From assembly GCA_027623325.1 (NCBI GenBank), contig JAQBXY010000007.1, positions 1 to 64,000 of the forward strand: a DNA stretch of 64,000 nt. The letters are read 5' to 3'. This document shows, in pieces, positions 16,223 to 25,300 of the stretch. Below the pieces are notes generated by a model that was given only the letters and a program-made list of their open reading frames with translations, was not told where the DNA came from and did no database searches. Numbering within the stretch: position 1 is the first letter of the stretch; each line of letters begins with the position of its first letter. Made by a program: the position numbers and the translations under genes. The DNA is from Gemmatimonadota bacterium. GTDB lineage: Bacteria > Gemmatimonadota > Gemmatimonadetes > Longimicrobiales > Gaopeijiaceae.

Positions 16223-17356
16223 TCAGCCTCCCATCATCTTGGACATTTCGTCCGCGAGTCCCTGCGTCCCGGACGGCCCGCCGCCGCCCGAAGACGCTCC
16301 CAGCATGTTCATCTTGAGGTCGAAGTCGGCCCGGTTGTTCGCTGCCGCCTTGGCGACCTCGAAGTCGACATCCTTACTCTTGACCAATTCCATGAGATGT
16401 TGGTCGAAGGTCTGTGAGCCGTAGTGCGAGCGCCCCTCTTCGATGAGATCGCTGATCTGGTCCATGCGGTCCTGTTCACGCACGCAGTCCCGGATGGTCG
16501 ACGTCATGAGCATGACCTCCATCGCGGCGACACGCCCTCCCGAGGTCTTCTGGACGAGGCGCTGCGAGACGACGGCCTGTAACGACTCGGAGAGTCGCAC
16601 CCGGATCATCTCCTGCTCCGACGGCTCGAAGACGGCGATGATGCGGGACAACGTCTGCACAGAGTTCTTCGTGTGTAGTGTTGAGATCACGAGGTGCCCC
16701 GTCTCGGCGGCCTTGAGGGCGGTCTCGATGGTCGTCTTGTCGCGCATCTCGCCGATGAGAATGACGTCGGGGTCCTGGCGAAGGACACTCCGCAAACCGC
16801 TGGAGAACGACTCGGTGTCCGTGCCGATGTCCCGCTGCGTGATGGAACACTGGTTGTCTCGGTGCAAGAACTCGATCGGGTTCTCGAGCGTGACGATGTG
16901 GAGCTTCTTGTTGCGGTTCATCCAGTTGATCATCGCCGCCATCGTCGAGCTCTTCCCCGAACCGGTCACGCCCGTCACCAGGATCATGCCCCGCTCGAAC
17001 GCAGCGATGCGGTTGATGATCGGGGGAAGACCGAGGTCCTCCACCGAGGGGATCTCGATGGGGATCGAGCGCATGACGATCATCGGCGATCCGCGCTGCT
17101 TCATGATGTTCACGCGGAACCGGCCAACCCCGGGAATGCCCCACGAGCAATCGTAGTCGAGGATCTTGTCGAAGTTGTCGCGATCGTCCTGATGTGGAAT
17201 CAACTTCAGAGCGATCCCCTTCACCTGGTCCACGGTGAGCTTCTGCTGGGTCAGGGGCTGTAACTCACCGTGAATCCGGGCCCGCATGAAATCGCCGGCC
17301 TTGATGTGGATATCGCTGGCGCCCCGTTCGACGGCGGCCTTGAACAGTTCCTGCAA
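16223..17356 (-). CDS. PilT/PilU-type pilus retraction ATPase
   Basis: This 377-residue hexameric GspE-family ATPase would power type IV pilus retraction at the inner membrane. Visible are the N-terminal PAS-like domain (GASDIHIKAGDFMRARIHGE), Walker A GVTGSGKSS (129-137), the Asp box, Walker B ILIGEMRD (Glu202) and the His box ISTLHT. The C-terminal region (SQTFDQHLMELV, NNRADFDLKMNML) is closer to PilU-like paralogues than to classic PilT, so the symbol is left open. The TTG start has GGAG 7 nt upstream. It lies in trpS-pilT-dapA; a pilin gene is at 60 kb. Confidence 0.88.
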   Translation of the reverse strand: MQELFKAAVERGASDIHIKAGDFMRARIHGELQPLTQQKLTVDQVKGIALKLIPHQDDRDNFDKILDYDCSWGIPGVGRFRVNIMKQRGSPMIVMRSIPIEIPSVEDLGLPPIINRIAAFERGMILVTGVTGSGKSSTMAAMINWMNRNKKLHIVTLENPIEFLHRDNQCSITQRDIGTDTESFSSGLRSVLRQDPDVILIGEMRDKTTIETALKAAETGHLVISTLHTKNSVQTLSRIIAVFEPSEQEMIRVRLSESLQAVVSQRLVQKTSGGRVAAMEVMLMTSTIRDCVREQDRMDQISDLIEEGRSHYGSQTFDQHLMELVKSKDVDFEVAKAAANNRADFDLKMNMLGASSGGGGPSGTQGLADEMSKMMGG

Positions 17357-17419
17357 GAGGTTTCTCCAAGACGAAGAACGCGATCGCCGGAAAATAGGGA
17401 CCCGCGCCCGGGAATGCGA

Positions 17420-18439
17420 TTAGTCGATCGAACTCCGCCAGTCCATGCCCATCTTCTGACGGACTTCCGCCATCGTGGTCTTCGCGATCGAGCGGGCCTT
17501 CTCGGCACCGTCGTCGAGGATCCGGCGAACCGCGGCGGGATTCGCGCGAAAGTGCGCGGCCCTCTCACGAAAGGGCTCGAACGCCGTGACGATGTTGTCC
17601 GAGAGGATACGCTTGCAGTCCACGCATCCGATCTCCGCCGACCGACACTTGGCGTCGATGTCCGCTCGAGCGTCGGCATCGGTGAAGAAGCCGTGGAGAC
17701 TGAAGACGTTACACACCTCAGGTCGGCCCGGGTCGGTGCGACGCACGCGCTGGGGGTCGGTCACGGCCGTGCGGACCCGGTCCCAGACCTGCTCCGGCTC
17801 CGACAAGATCGCCACCGTATTCCCGAGCGACTTGCTCATCTTCGCCTCTCCGTCGAGGCCCATGATGCGCCCGACGTCCTTCTCGATGATCGCCTCGGTC
17901 TCGGGGAAGGTCTCACCGTAGGCCGCGTTGAACTTCCTGGCGATTTCGCGCGTGAGTTCCAGATGCTGGCGCTGATCTTCTCCGACGGGAACGGCGTCGG
18001 CCTTGTACAGAAGGACGTCCGCAGCCTGGAGAATCGGATAGTTGAGGATGCCCGCGGGGATCGATTCGAACCGCTGAGACTTGTCCTTGAACTGCGTCAT
18101 GCGCTCGAGTTCACCGACCGGAGTGACCGCGTTGAAAAGCCATGCGAGTTCCGTGTGCTCGTGAACATCCGACTGCACGAAAATGATCGAGCGCTCGGGA
18201 TCCAGCCCGACGGCGAGGAACGACACCGCGAGATCGATCACGTTGGAAGCCAACTCAGCCGGATCACCACCACCTGTGATCGCGTGGTCGTCGACGATAC
18301 ACCAGACGCAGTCATACTCGTCCTGCATATCGACCCAGCGACGAAGCGCGCCGAGATAGTTGCCGAGATGGGCCTCGCCGGAAGGTTGCATCCCGCTGAA
18401 TACACGTCTCTTCGTGCTCGCGGAGTTGGATGACGTCAT
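17420..18439 (-). CDS. trpS: tryptophanyl-tRNA synthetase
   Basis: This class Ic synthetase charges tRNA-Trp. The 339-residue protein has the HIGH-like motif HLGN (24-27, in PSGEAHLGNYLG), the dinucleotide-fold core (VDDHAITGG, ILQAADVLLYKADAVPVGEDQ) and KMSKS at 200-204. The CxxC pair in GCVDCKRILSDN is in the C-terminal part. The length is typical. It starts at ATG, first of the minus-strand block and divergent from the suhB-like gene; the 123-bp gap between them must hold both promoters, but none is clear. The gap contains the palindrome GCTAACTTAGC (18475-18485). Confidence 0.96.
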   Translation of the reverse strand: MTSSNSASTKRRVFSGMQPSGEAHLGNYLGALRRWVDMQDEYDCVWCIVDDHAITGGGDPAELASNVIDLAVSFLAVGLDPERSIIFVQSDVHEHTELAWLFNAVTPVGELERMTQFKDKSQRFESIPAGILNYPILQAADVLLYKADAVPVGEDQRQHLELTREIARKFNAAYGETFPETEAIIEKDVGRIMGLDGEAKMSKSLGNTVAILSEPEQVWDRVRTAVTDPQRVRRTDPGRPEVCNVFSLHGFFTDADARADIDAKCRSAEIGCVDCKRILSDNIVTAFEPFRERAAHFRANPAAVRRILDDGAEKARSIAKTTMAEVRQKMGMDWRSSID

Positions 18440-18562
18440 GCGTTCGTGTACCTGTGTGGGGCCTCGCCAACGCGGCTAACTTAGCGGCCCCCCGATGGAC
18501 GCGGCACCTCCGCAAAGGCGAGCTGGCGCGAACGACCGATCCTCTGATCCGGGCCCCGTAAC

Positions 18563-19366
18563 GTGAATCCCCTCCTTCGAACTGCCCGCGAGGCCGCCGA
18601 GGCAGCTGCCCGCATTCATCGAAGAGATGCAGGGAAGATCCTGCTCGCCGGCGCGACGGTCAAAGCACGTGCCGACTACGTGTCCAAGACCGACATCGAC
18701 GCTCAGACCGCTGCGCTCTCGATCATTCAGAGAAACCATCCGGATCATGCCATTCTGGTCGAAGAGAGCGAGGACAGTGTTGAGGAGCAGCTCTCATCGT
18801 GGGACGGCCGGCCGCTCTGGATCGTGGATCCGTTGGACGGGACGGCGAACTTCCTGCACGAACACCCCCAGTACTGTTCGTCGGTCGCCGTGGCGGTCGA
18901 AGGCCGGTCGGTAGCGGGCTCCGTCGTCTCCGGTTCGACCGGGGAGGCCTGGTGGGCGTCTGATGGCGAAGGGGCCTTCAAGAACGGACGCCGGATTCGT
19001 GCGTCGAGTCAAAGGCCCCTCATCGAGGCCTTGGTCGGAACGGGCTTTCCCTTCAAGCTGCTCGACGTGCTACCGACGTATCTGGGTCAGCTCGACCGCG
19101 TTCTGCGCTCGGCATCCGGCGTCCGACGAGCAGGTTCGGCGGCCCTGGACCTCTGCTACCTGGCTCAGGGTTCGCTCGATGCGTTCTGGGAGGAAATCCT
19201 CATGCCATGGGATTTCGCGGCCGGTCTCGTCCTGGTCCAGGAGGCCGGAGGGGTGTTGTCCCGACCGGACGGCAGCAGCCTTGAGATCGCCGTGGGCGCC
19301 GTACGTGGCGCCAATTCCACAACCCTCCTCGACGAGCTACGGTCGGTCCTTCACGACGACCCCTGA
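18563..19366 (+). CDS. inositol monophosphatase family protein
   Basis: This 267-residue protein is a Mg-dependent, Li-sensitive sugar phosphatase of the IMPase/SuhB family. Metal-site motifs are EES (near residue 68), WIVDPLDGTANF and the C-terminal PWDFAAGLVLVQEAGG; SAALDLCYLAQGSLDAFWE is also typical. Substrates in the family include inositol-1-phosphate, fructose-1,6-bisphosphate and histidinol phosphate, and the choice cannot be made here. The start is GTG 18563. It is divergent from trpS and convergent with hsp20. Confidence 0.88.
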   Translation: MNPLLRTAREAAEAAARIHRRDAGKILLAGATVKARADYVSKTDIDAQTAALSIIQRNHPDHAILVEESEDSVEEQLSSWDGRPLWIVDPLDGTANFLHEHPQYCSSVAVAVEGRSVAGSVVSGSTGEAWWASDGEGAFKNGRRIRASSQRPLIEALVGTGFPFKLLDVLPTYLGQLDRVLRSASGVRRAGSAALDLCYLAQGSLDAFWEEILMPWDFAAGLVLVQEAGGVLSRPDGSSLEIAVGAVRGANSTTLLDELRSVLHDDP

Positions 19367-19374
19367 AGGTGGAA

Positions 19375-19404
19375 CGGGCCCGGGGCTCCCAATCCCCGGA
19401 CCCG
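19375..19404. terminator. hairpin between convergent suhB-like and hsp20 genes
   Basis: CGGG-C-CCGGGG and CCCCGG-A-CCCG form a 10-bp GC-rich stem with one mismatch and an 8-nt loop in the 46-bp gap between two convergent genes. No T-run follows on either strand, so it would be a weak or factor-assisted bidirectional terminator. Confidence 0.5.
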
Positions 19405-19412
19405 CGCCGTGG

Positions 19413-19871
19413 TTACTTCTTGATCTCGATCCTGCGGCCCTTCGACTCTGAGACCTTCGGAAGCTTGATGCTCAGCACGCCGCCTTCGAACGTCGCCTCG
19501 ACGTCCGACCCGTCTACGGTGCGCGGTAGCGTGAACGACCGACTGAACGATCCGAAGCTCCGTTCCCAGATGTGATAGCGGGCTTCTTCGTCGTCTTCCG
19601 TTCGGGTCTCGACCTTCTCTCCACTGATCGTGAGCACGTTGTTCTCGAGCTCGATCGAAATGTCCTCTTCCTTGAGTCCCGGGAGTTCGGCGGTGAGCGT
19701 CAGGGCATCGACGTTCTCCGCGACGCTAACGGGTGGAATCCAGTGGCCTTCCCGCGCACCGGGGAAGAGGGCGGTGTCGTCGAAGAGCCGACCCAAGCGG
19801 TTGGGGGCTTCATCCAGATCGCGCCAGGCGGAGAACGCAGGGCGCCGGAACGCGTATTTCATGATTGCCAT
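19413..19871 (-). CDS. small heat-shock protein, Hsp20 family
   Basis: This 152-residue ATP-independent chaperone holds unfolding proteins for refolding. The alpha-crystallin domain (about 45-145) includes AENVDALTLTAELPGLKEED, NNVLTISGEK, RYHIWERSFGSFSRSFTLP and FEGGVLSIKLPK. The C-terminal I-E-I is the IXI anchor used in oligomer assembly. ATG 19871 has a strong Shine-Dalgarno (AGGAGG, 5 nt). Upstream lie a consensus sigma-54 promoter, a pair of direct repeats and an inverted repeat near the predicted transcript start. No CIRCE element is present, so control differs from the common HrcA type. Confidence 0.93.
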   Translation of the reverse strand: MAIMKYAFRRPAFSAWRDLDEAPNRLGRLFDDTALFPGAREGHWIPPVSVAENVDALTLTAELPGLKEEDISIELENNVLTISGEKVETRTEDDEEARYHIWERSFGSFSRSFTLPRTVDGSDVEATFEGGVLSIKLPKVSESKGRRIEIKK

Positions 19872-19884
19872 GATGGCCTCCTAA

Positions 19885-19906
19885 TTGGAGTGATGTGGTA
19901 CTCCAA
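19885..19906 (-). promoter_or_regulatory. inverted repeat in the hsp20 leader
   Basis: TTGGAGT and ACTCCAA form a perfect 7-bp inverted repeat with an 8-nt spacer, ending 13 nt before the hsp20 ATG. In RNA its 3' arm (ACTCC) could instead pair with the GGAG of the ribosome binding site across the loop AATTA. It also overlaps the transcript start expected from the sigma-54 promoter. It could be an operator, a 5' stem or part of an RNA switch; none is proven. Confidence 0.45.
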
Positions 19907-19911
19907 GGTGT

Positions 19912-19927
19912 TGCAATCGCCGTGCCA
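19912..19927 (-). promoter_or_regulatory. sigma-54 (RpoN) promoter of hsp20
   Basis: On the minus strand TGGCAC (19927-19922), 5 nt, then TTGCA (19916-19912) matches the -24/-12 consensus TGGCAC-N5-TTGCA exactly, with the required 10 bp between the GG and GC dinucleotides. Transcription should begin near 19901, giving a 30-nt leader with the hsp20 Shine-Dalgarno. Such promoters need an AAA+ enhancer-binding activator. No rpoN or activator gene is in the window. Confidence 0.8.
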
Positions 19928-19941
19928 TTCTGCGCCGCTCA

Positions 19942-19993
19942 CAATACTGCCAAAATGAACGGCACCAACGAGTTAGTAGCCTCGATACTGCCA
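19942..19993. repeat. two direct repeats upstream of the hsp20 promoter
   Basis: CAATACTGCCA (19942-19952) and CGATACTGCCA (19983-19993) match at 10 of 11 positions and are offset by 41 bp, about four helical turns. They lie about 41-51 and 82-92 bp upstream of the predicted sigma-54 start. Each is followed by GGCA, giving loose TGCC/GGCA dyads. Position and phasing fit activator-binding sites. Confidence 0.5.
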
Positions 19994-20054
19994 CTTGGGC
20001 AAACGCTCACGCCCGTAGTCTGCCGTTCCGGCACGGCACGAGGAAGACGCCTCG

Positions 20055-20954
20055 TCAGACCGCCGAGGCGAGCTTTGCGGCGCCCATCGCCGGGTCTACA
20101 GCGGGCATCTCGAGTCGCACATCGAGCCCCTCGAGTGCCTCCTCCACCATGCGCCGAAGGGGTTGACCCTGCACGAGCAGCCCACCCCACAACACGAGGG
20201 GTGCGGCACCGACCCACGGACCGGCCGACACGACGGCGGCCCTTATGTGATCGACGAGGGCTCGCGCGGCCTCCGACGCGATCGCCGACGCCAACCCGTC
20301 CCCTTCCGCCGCCGCGTGGAGCACGAGCGGAGCGAGGGCTGCCACCTGTGCCTTCGACGCAGTATCGATCCAGGCAATCAAGGCATCGACGGAAGCGACC
20401 CCGCAAGCCTCTAGCAGGCCCGCCCGCATCGCTGTGGGGCCTATCCTACCATCCTCTGCCCGAGCCAGCCCCCGGAGCGCCTCGAGTCCGATCGAGTATC
20501 CGCTCCCCTCATCACCGAGAAACCGACCCCACCCTCCAGCGCGTTGGGAAACGCCACTCTGTCCCCGGGCCCAGGCAACGGACCCGGTTCCCGCGATCAA
20601 CAGGACGCCGGCGCCCTCACCGAACGCGTCGTGAAAAGCGGCCTCCACGTCTGTGCCAACGTGTACCCGCTTGGCGAGTGAGCCATCATCGAGCAGATCC
20701 ATAACCGCCCGGTTCGCGGCTTCACTTCCCGCGCCGGCGAGACCGGCCCACATCACTCGCGCGGGCAGTTCGAGCCCCGCCTGTTCAACGGCGTTCCGCA
20801 CGGCCGAGCGCACCGCGTCCGCCGCTCGGGACGGATGGTCAACGGTGACGACTGCCCCGGCGACCTCGCCTCTACCGACTTCGTTGCCCGCATCGTCCAC
20901 CGCGACCGCGCGAGCTCGCGTACCCCCACCATCGATGCCGAGAACGAACGTCAC
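20055..20954 (-). CDS. BadF/BcrA-type amino-sugar kinase (GlcNAc/MurNAc kinase-like)
   Basis: This 299-residue ASKHA-fold kinase has the phosphate-1 loop GIDGGGTRARAVAVDD at the N-terminus, the central GTDVEAAFHDAFGEGAGVLL and GTGSVAWARG, and GGWGRFLGDEGSGYSIGLEA. This is the pattern of N-acetylglucosamine kinases of the BcrAD/BadFG group, which includes the clostridial MurNAc/GlcNAc kinase MurK. GTG 20954 is chosen because it overlaps the symporter stop in a GTGA junction; the 27-codon longer frame lies inside that gene. It ends a four-gene operon of peptidoglycan-sugar enzymes, so phosphorylation of imported GlcNAc or MurNAc is the likely role. Confidence 0.82.
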   Translation of the reverse strand: MTFVLGIDGGGTRARAVAVDDAGNEVGRGEVAGAVVTVDHPSRAADAVRSAVRNAVEQAGLELPARVMWAGLAGAGSEAANRAVMDLLDDGSLAKRVHVGTDVEAAFHDAFGEGAGVLLIAGTGSVAWARGQSGVSQRAGGWGRFLGDEGSGYSIGLEALRGLARAEDGRIGPTAMRAGLLEACGVASVDALIAWIDTASKAQVAALAPLVLHAAAEGDGLASAIASEAARALVDHIRAAVVSAGPWVGAAPLVLWGGLLVQGQPLRRMVEEALEGLDVRLEMPAVDPAMGAAKLASAV

Positions 20955-22381
20955 GAGGGCTTCGGATCGAAGCGCCCTACAAGCGAACCCGTCACGAAGG
21001 TCACGGTCGAGCCAACCAGCACGTACCAGGGCCACGCCATCGCATCACGAAGGAGCGTCACAGTGCCGACGCCGACGATGACCCCGATGATGGCGGCCCT
21101 TTGCCCGGGACGGCGCGTGAAGACTCCGAGCGCGAATGCACCGAGCAGGCCGCCGTAGACGAGCGAAGCGATCCCGAGCGCGACCTCGACCGCTGACGTG
21201 CCTCGAGAGAGCGGAATGAAGAGGATCGCCCCCGCCACAAGCAACGCCGCCCACACGAGTGTGAAGACCTTGCCCGCCTTCATGATTCGAACATCGTCGT
21301 CTCGAGCTCCGACCATGGGAGCCCAGTAGTCGTACGCTGTCGCCGACGCCAGCGAGTTGATCGACGAAGACAGAGACGACATCGCCGCGGCGAAGACACC
21401 GGCAATCAGGAAGCCGGTCAGCCCGGGTGGAAGCTGCTGCACGATGAACGTCGCGAAGATCTCGTCATTGCTGTCGAACGCCCGCCCCTCGTAGAAGGCC
21501 CACAGCCCCAGTCCGACAGTGAGAAAAAGAAAGAACTGGACCATCACGACCACGCCGCTGCCGATGAGCGCTTTCTGGGCCGAGCGCTGATCGCGGCACG
21601 TGAGAAGTCGTTGCACGATGAGCTGGTCAGTCCCGTGCGACGCCATGGTAAAGACCGCTCCACCGAAGAGGCCCGCGAAGATCGTATACGGAACTGTCGG
21701 ATCGAGGGCGAAGTCGAACAGCTGCAACTTGCCCGCAGCCGAGGCGCTGGCAAATACATCGACCCACCCGCTCGGCACGAGCAGCTGCACGGCGACGACG
21801 GTCACGACCGCACCCAGCAAATACAGTCCCATCTGTACCGCGTCGACCCAGACCACCGCCTTGATCCCGCCGAAGTAGGTGTACACGACAGTGAGCACCC
21901 CGATCACGCCGATCGAAACGGGATACGGCCAGCCCGTGATCAGCGCGAGCGGAATCGCCGTCGCGAAGAGTCGCACGGAGTCGGCGAGGAGCCGGGTGAC
22001 CATGAAGATCGCTGAGGTGAATCGGCGGGCTCCCAGCCCGAACCGCTCCTCGAGCAAGGCATAGGCCGTCGTCAGCGAGCCGGCGTAGTAGGCAGGCAGG
22101 AAGAGAGTCGACACGAGGATGCGCCCCGCCAGGTATCCCAAGGTGAGCTGGAGGAACACGAGGCTGCCCGCATACGACACGCCCGGGACACTGAGGAAGG
22201 TCAGCGTGCTCGTCTCCGTGGCCACGACCGAGAGCATCACGGCGACCCACGGGAGGGAGCGGCTTCCCAGGAAGTAGTCGGTTCCCCCTTTCTGGCCACG
22301 TCCGAGCCAAGCACCCCACGCCGTGACACCCAACAGGTAGGCGATCAGCACGGCGAGATCGAGCGTAGTGAACCCGGTCAT
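20951..22381 (-). CDS. sodium:solute symporter (SSS family)
   Basis: This 476-residue membrane protein has about 13 predicted helices, beginning LAVLIAYLLGVTAWGAWLGR. SSS features include YFLGSRSLPWVAVMLSVVAT near the first helices, GGIKAVVWVDAVQMGLYL and GFLIAGVFAAAMSSLSSSIN, where the Ser-rich segment matches the family's sodium-site region. It probably imports a sugar with Na+. Because it lies between the GH3-hydrolase and amino-sugar-kinase genes, with 4-bp overlaps on both sides, GlcNAc, MurNAc or a small muropeptide is the best guess. Specificity cannot be read from the sequence. Confidence 0.85.
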   Translation of the reverse strand: MTGFTTLDLAVLIAYLLGVTAWGAWLGRGQKGGTDYFLGSRSLPWVAVMLSVVATETSTLTFLSVPGVSYAGSLVFLQLTLGYLAGRILVSTLFLPAYYAGSLTTAYALLEERFGLGARRFTSAIFMVTRLLADSVRLFATAIPLALITGWPYPVSIGVIGVLTVVYTYFGGIKAVVWVDAVQMGLYLLGAVVTVVAVQLLVPSGWVDVFASASAAGKLQLFDFALDPTVPYTIFAGLFGGAVFTMASHGTDQLIVQRLLTCRDQRSAQKALIGSGVVVMVQFFLFLTVGLGLWAFYEGRAFDSNDEIFATFIVQQLPPGLTGFLIAGVFAAAMSSLSSSINSLASATAYDYWAPMVGARDDDVRIMKAGKVFTLVWAALLVAGAILFIPLSRGTSAVEVALGIASLVYGGLLGAFALGVFTRRPGQRAAIIGVIVGVGTVTLLRDAMAWPWYVLVGSTVTFVTGSLVGRFDPKPS

Positions 22382-25300
22382 CGGTTCACCCTTGGACTGA
22401 TGGGGCGGTCGGTGATCGCTCGGACCGCGGCGTCCTGCACCGCGCGCCGAAGCGGCACGTGCTTCTGGTTACTTCGTGTCGGGTGAACACGGTTCGTAAG
22501 GAGAACCACCCAGAGATCCAACTCGGGATCCATCCAGATCGATGTCCCGGTGTACCCGGTGTGCCCGAACGCTTCATTCGTGATGAGATCGCCGCCGGAG
22601 GAGCCTTCCGTCGGAGTGTCCCAGCCGAGCGCCCGTGACGACGTCCCGTCGAAGCGCGTCGTGAACATGTCGAGCACGTCCGCATCGAGAAGACGGATGG
22701 ACTCGCGCCGGCGCACCGGGCACGGCTCACCCGCCTCGTCATCGGGAGCGCACGCCACGGCGACGCCTCTGTTCAGCATCATGCGGGCAAAGACCGAAAG
22801 ATCGACCGCAGTGCTGAACAATCCGGCGTGCCCGGCGACGCCGCCCATGGCATCCGCGTTCTCGTCGTGCACGGTCCCCCACACCATCTCGTTTCTCCAG
22901 ATGGTATCGACTTCGGTAGCGGCGATACGGGGTCGCAGCGACGCGTCGGGGCGGTAGCGCGTCTCGAGCATGCCGAGCGGATTCCACAGCCGCTCCTGCA
23001 GGAAGTCGTCGAGCGACTGACCGGAGATTTCTTCAATGACCCAGGCCAACGTCATGATGCCGATGTCGGAGTAGGCCGTCCGTTCTCCGGGAGGCATCTC
23101 GAGCGGCTCAGCCGCGGCCGCGGCCTTGTAGGCCTCCATCCCATCCATCTCGAAGTACCACGTGCGGAACGGAATCAGGCCCGTACGATGAAGCAGAAGG
23201 TGGCGTACGGTTACGTCGTTCTTTCGTACGTCACCGGCCGACCACCAGGGGAGGTACGACACCACGGGAGCATCGAGGTCCAGAAGGCCGTCGCCCACGA
23301 GCATCATGGCAGCTGTCGTCGTTCCGACCACCTTGGACACCGAGGCGAGATCGAATAGGGACGTCGGCGTCACCGGCCGCCGCGTCCCGTACTGAAGTTC
23401 ACCATATCCGCGGAGCGCCACGAGCCGGCCGCGACGACCGATCGCCACGGCGGCACCAGAGGCGGCCGAATCGGCGATCGCCGTGCGGATGATGGAGTCG
23501 ATAGCGGCGAGCCGGGTCGCGGACATCCCGACCGTCCCGGGGTCGGCCACGGTTTGACTGCGGCCCCTCGCCCCGGAGTCGCGACTCACGATGCCGGCCG
23601 CGACCAGTGGGTCGTCGACCACGAGCGTGGCCGCCCGGTCGGCCATCTTGGCTCGGTCGAGGCCGTGCCCGATGTCATGAAACGGCGGCAGAGGAATCGG
23701 CAACCGGCCTGAGATCGCCTCCTCACCAAAAAGCGCGGACAACGCTGCCCGCTGCGGCACGTCGCGATCGCCCCACGCGAGGAGATAACTTCCGACGTCG
23801 GGCACTGCGGCCAGCAGGTAGGGATTCCCAAAGGAGAGGAGAACCGTCGGTCGCACTCTCGCGCTCTCGGCCACCAGTTCCCGGAGGCGATCCGGCAGCG
23901 CCGATTCCCCCGAGCCAGCCGACGCAGAAACGTAGGCACTCACGATGACGCGATCGGCGTCTGCCAACGCTCGAGTCGCCGCCGCGTAGGCCGCTGAGTC
24001 ACTGCGTTCGTCGAGGTTGACGACCGCGAGGTCGAACACACGCTCCGCGAGCCCGGCGGCGAATGCTCGATCCGCCCAGAGCCTCATAGAAGGCGCGTAC
24101 CGGAGGTGCAGCGTCGGAGCGAGTGAACCCGCATCCATCGGGACGAGTTGATCCACGTCGCGAACGAGGGTTATCGAGCGGGTCGCGGCCGTATCGGCGA
24201 AAGCCACATGGGCACCCGATCCGACGACTTCATCGACGCGCTCGAGTGAAACGAACCGGTTCTTGTGTAAGCCAACCCGAGCCTTCAGTACGAGGAGGCG
24301 CCGTACAGACTCCTCGAGGCGACTGCGTGTGAGACGACCCTCCCCCACCGCCTCCAGGATCGCCTCGAGCGCTTCGGTGACGGCCTTGGGCGACAGGACC
24401 ACGTCCGCACCCGCTTCGATGGAGCGCACCGACGCTTCTCCGATCCCGTACATGTCCGTGATGCCCCGCATGGTGAGCGCGTCCGTGAGGAGCAGTCCAT
24501 CAAAGCCGAGGTCGGTGCGAAGGATCCCAGTCATCACTTCGGGCGAGAGAGTCGCAGGCGGGGCAGCCGGTCCGAGCACCGCCGGAAGCTGGACGTGCGC
24601 CGTCATGATCGCGTCGACCCCTTCGCGGATCGCCGCCGCGAAAGGAACGAGCTCCATCTCGTCCAGGCGAGCACGGTCCGCTTCCACCACCGGAATCCCG
24701 GTGTGAGAATCGGTCGATGTGTCGCCGTGTCCCGGGAAGTGTTTGCCCGTGGTAAAGGCACCACCGTCTCTGGCCCCTCGAACGAACGCCGCCCCGAGTC
24801 GGGCTACCAGCGCTGCGTCACCGCCGAAGGATCGAGTGGCGATGACGGGATTGTCGGGATTCGAGTTCACGTCCAAGACCGGTGCGAAGAGGAGATGTAC
24901 TCCACTCGCTCTGGCCTCCCGCGCTGTGATCCGGCCGTACTCGTACGCAAAGCGTTCGTCGCCGATGGCGCCGAATGCCATGGTCGGAGGGAAGTCCGTG
25001 CCCCCACCCTGCGGAAGCATCGACGGCAACGCGTAGGACCCGTTGATGCGCATGCCCGGGCCGCCGTTCTCGAAGTCGGCGGTGACCAGGAGCGGTACCT
25101 CGGCCACCGCCTGCAGCGCATTCAACTTGGCCACGTAGGCGTGGGGCGAACCGATCGAGGGCGACACGCCCCCGATGCGGTCATCGGCAACCCAACGTCT
25201 CAGAGGTTCGAAGTCGGGGCTGGAAGGCGCAGTGAATCCACCCGGAATCCACTCGATGATGATCTGGCCCGCGAGTTCCTCAATCGACAGCCGGGCCAGA

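Noticed and set aside
18431-18439. TGACGTCA palindrome at the trpS start as an operator
   Set aside because: It lies in the first codons, is only 8 bp and has no second copy placed as an operator pair.
19885-19906. hsp20 inverted repeat as a CIRCE/HrcA operator
   Set aside because: CIRCE is TTAGCACTC-N9-GAGTGCTAA; neither the arms nor the spacer length match.
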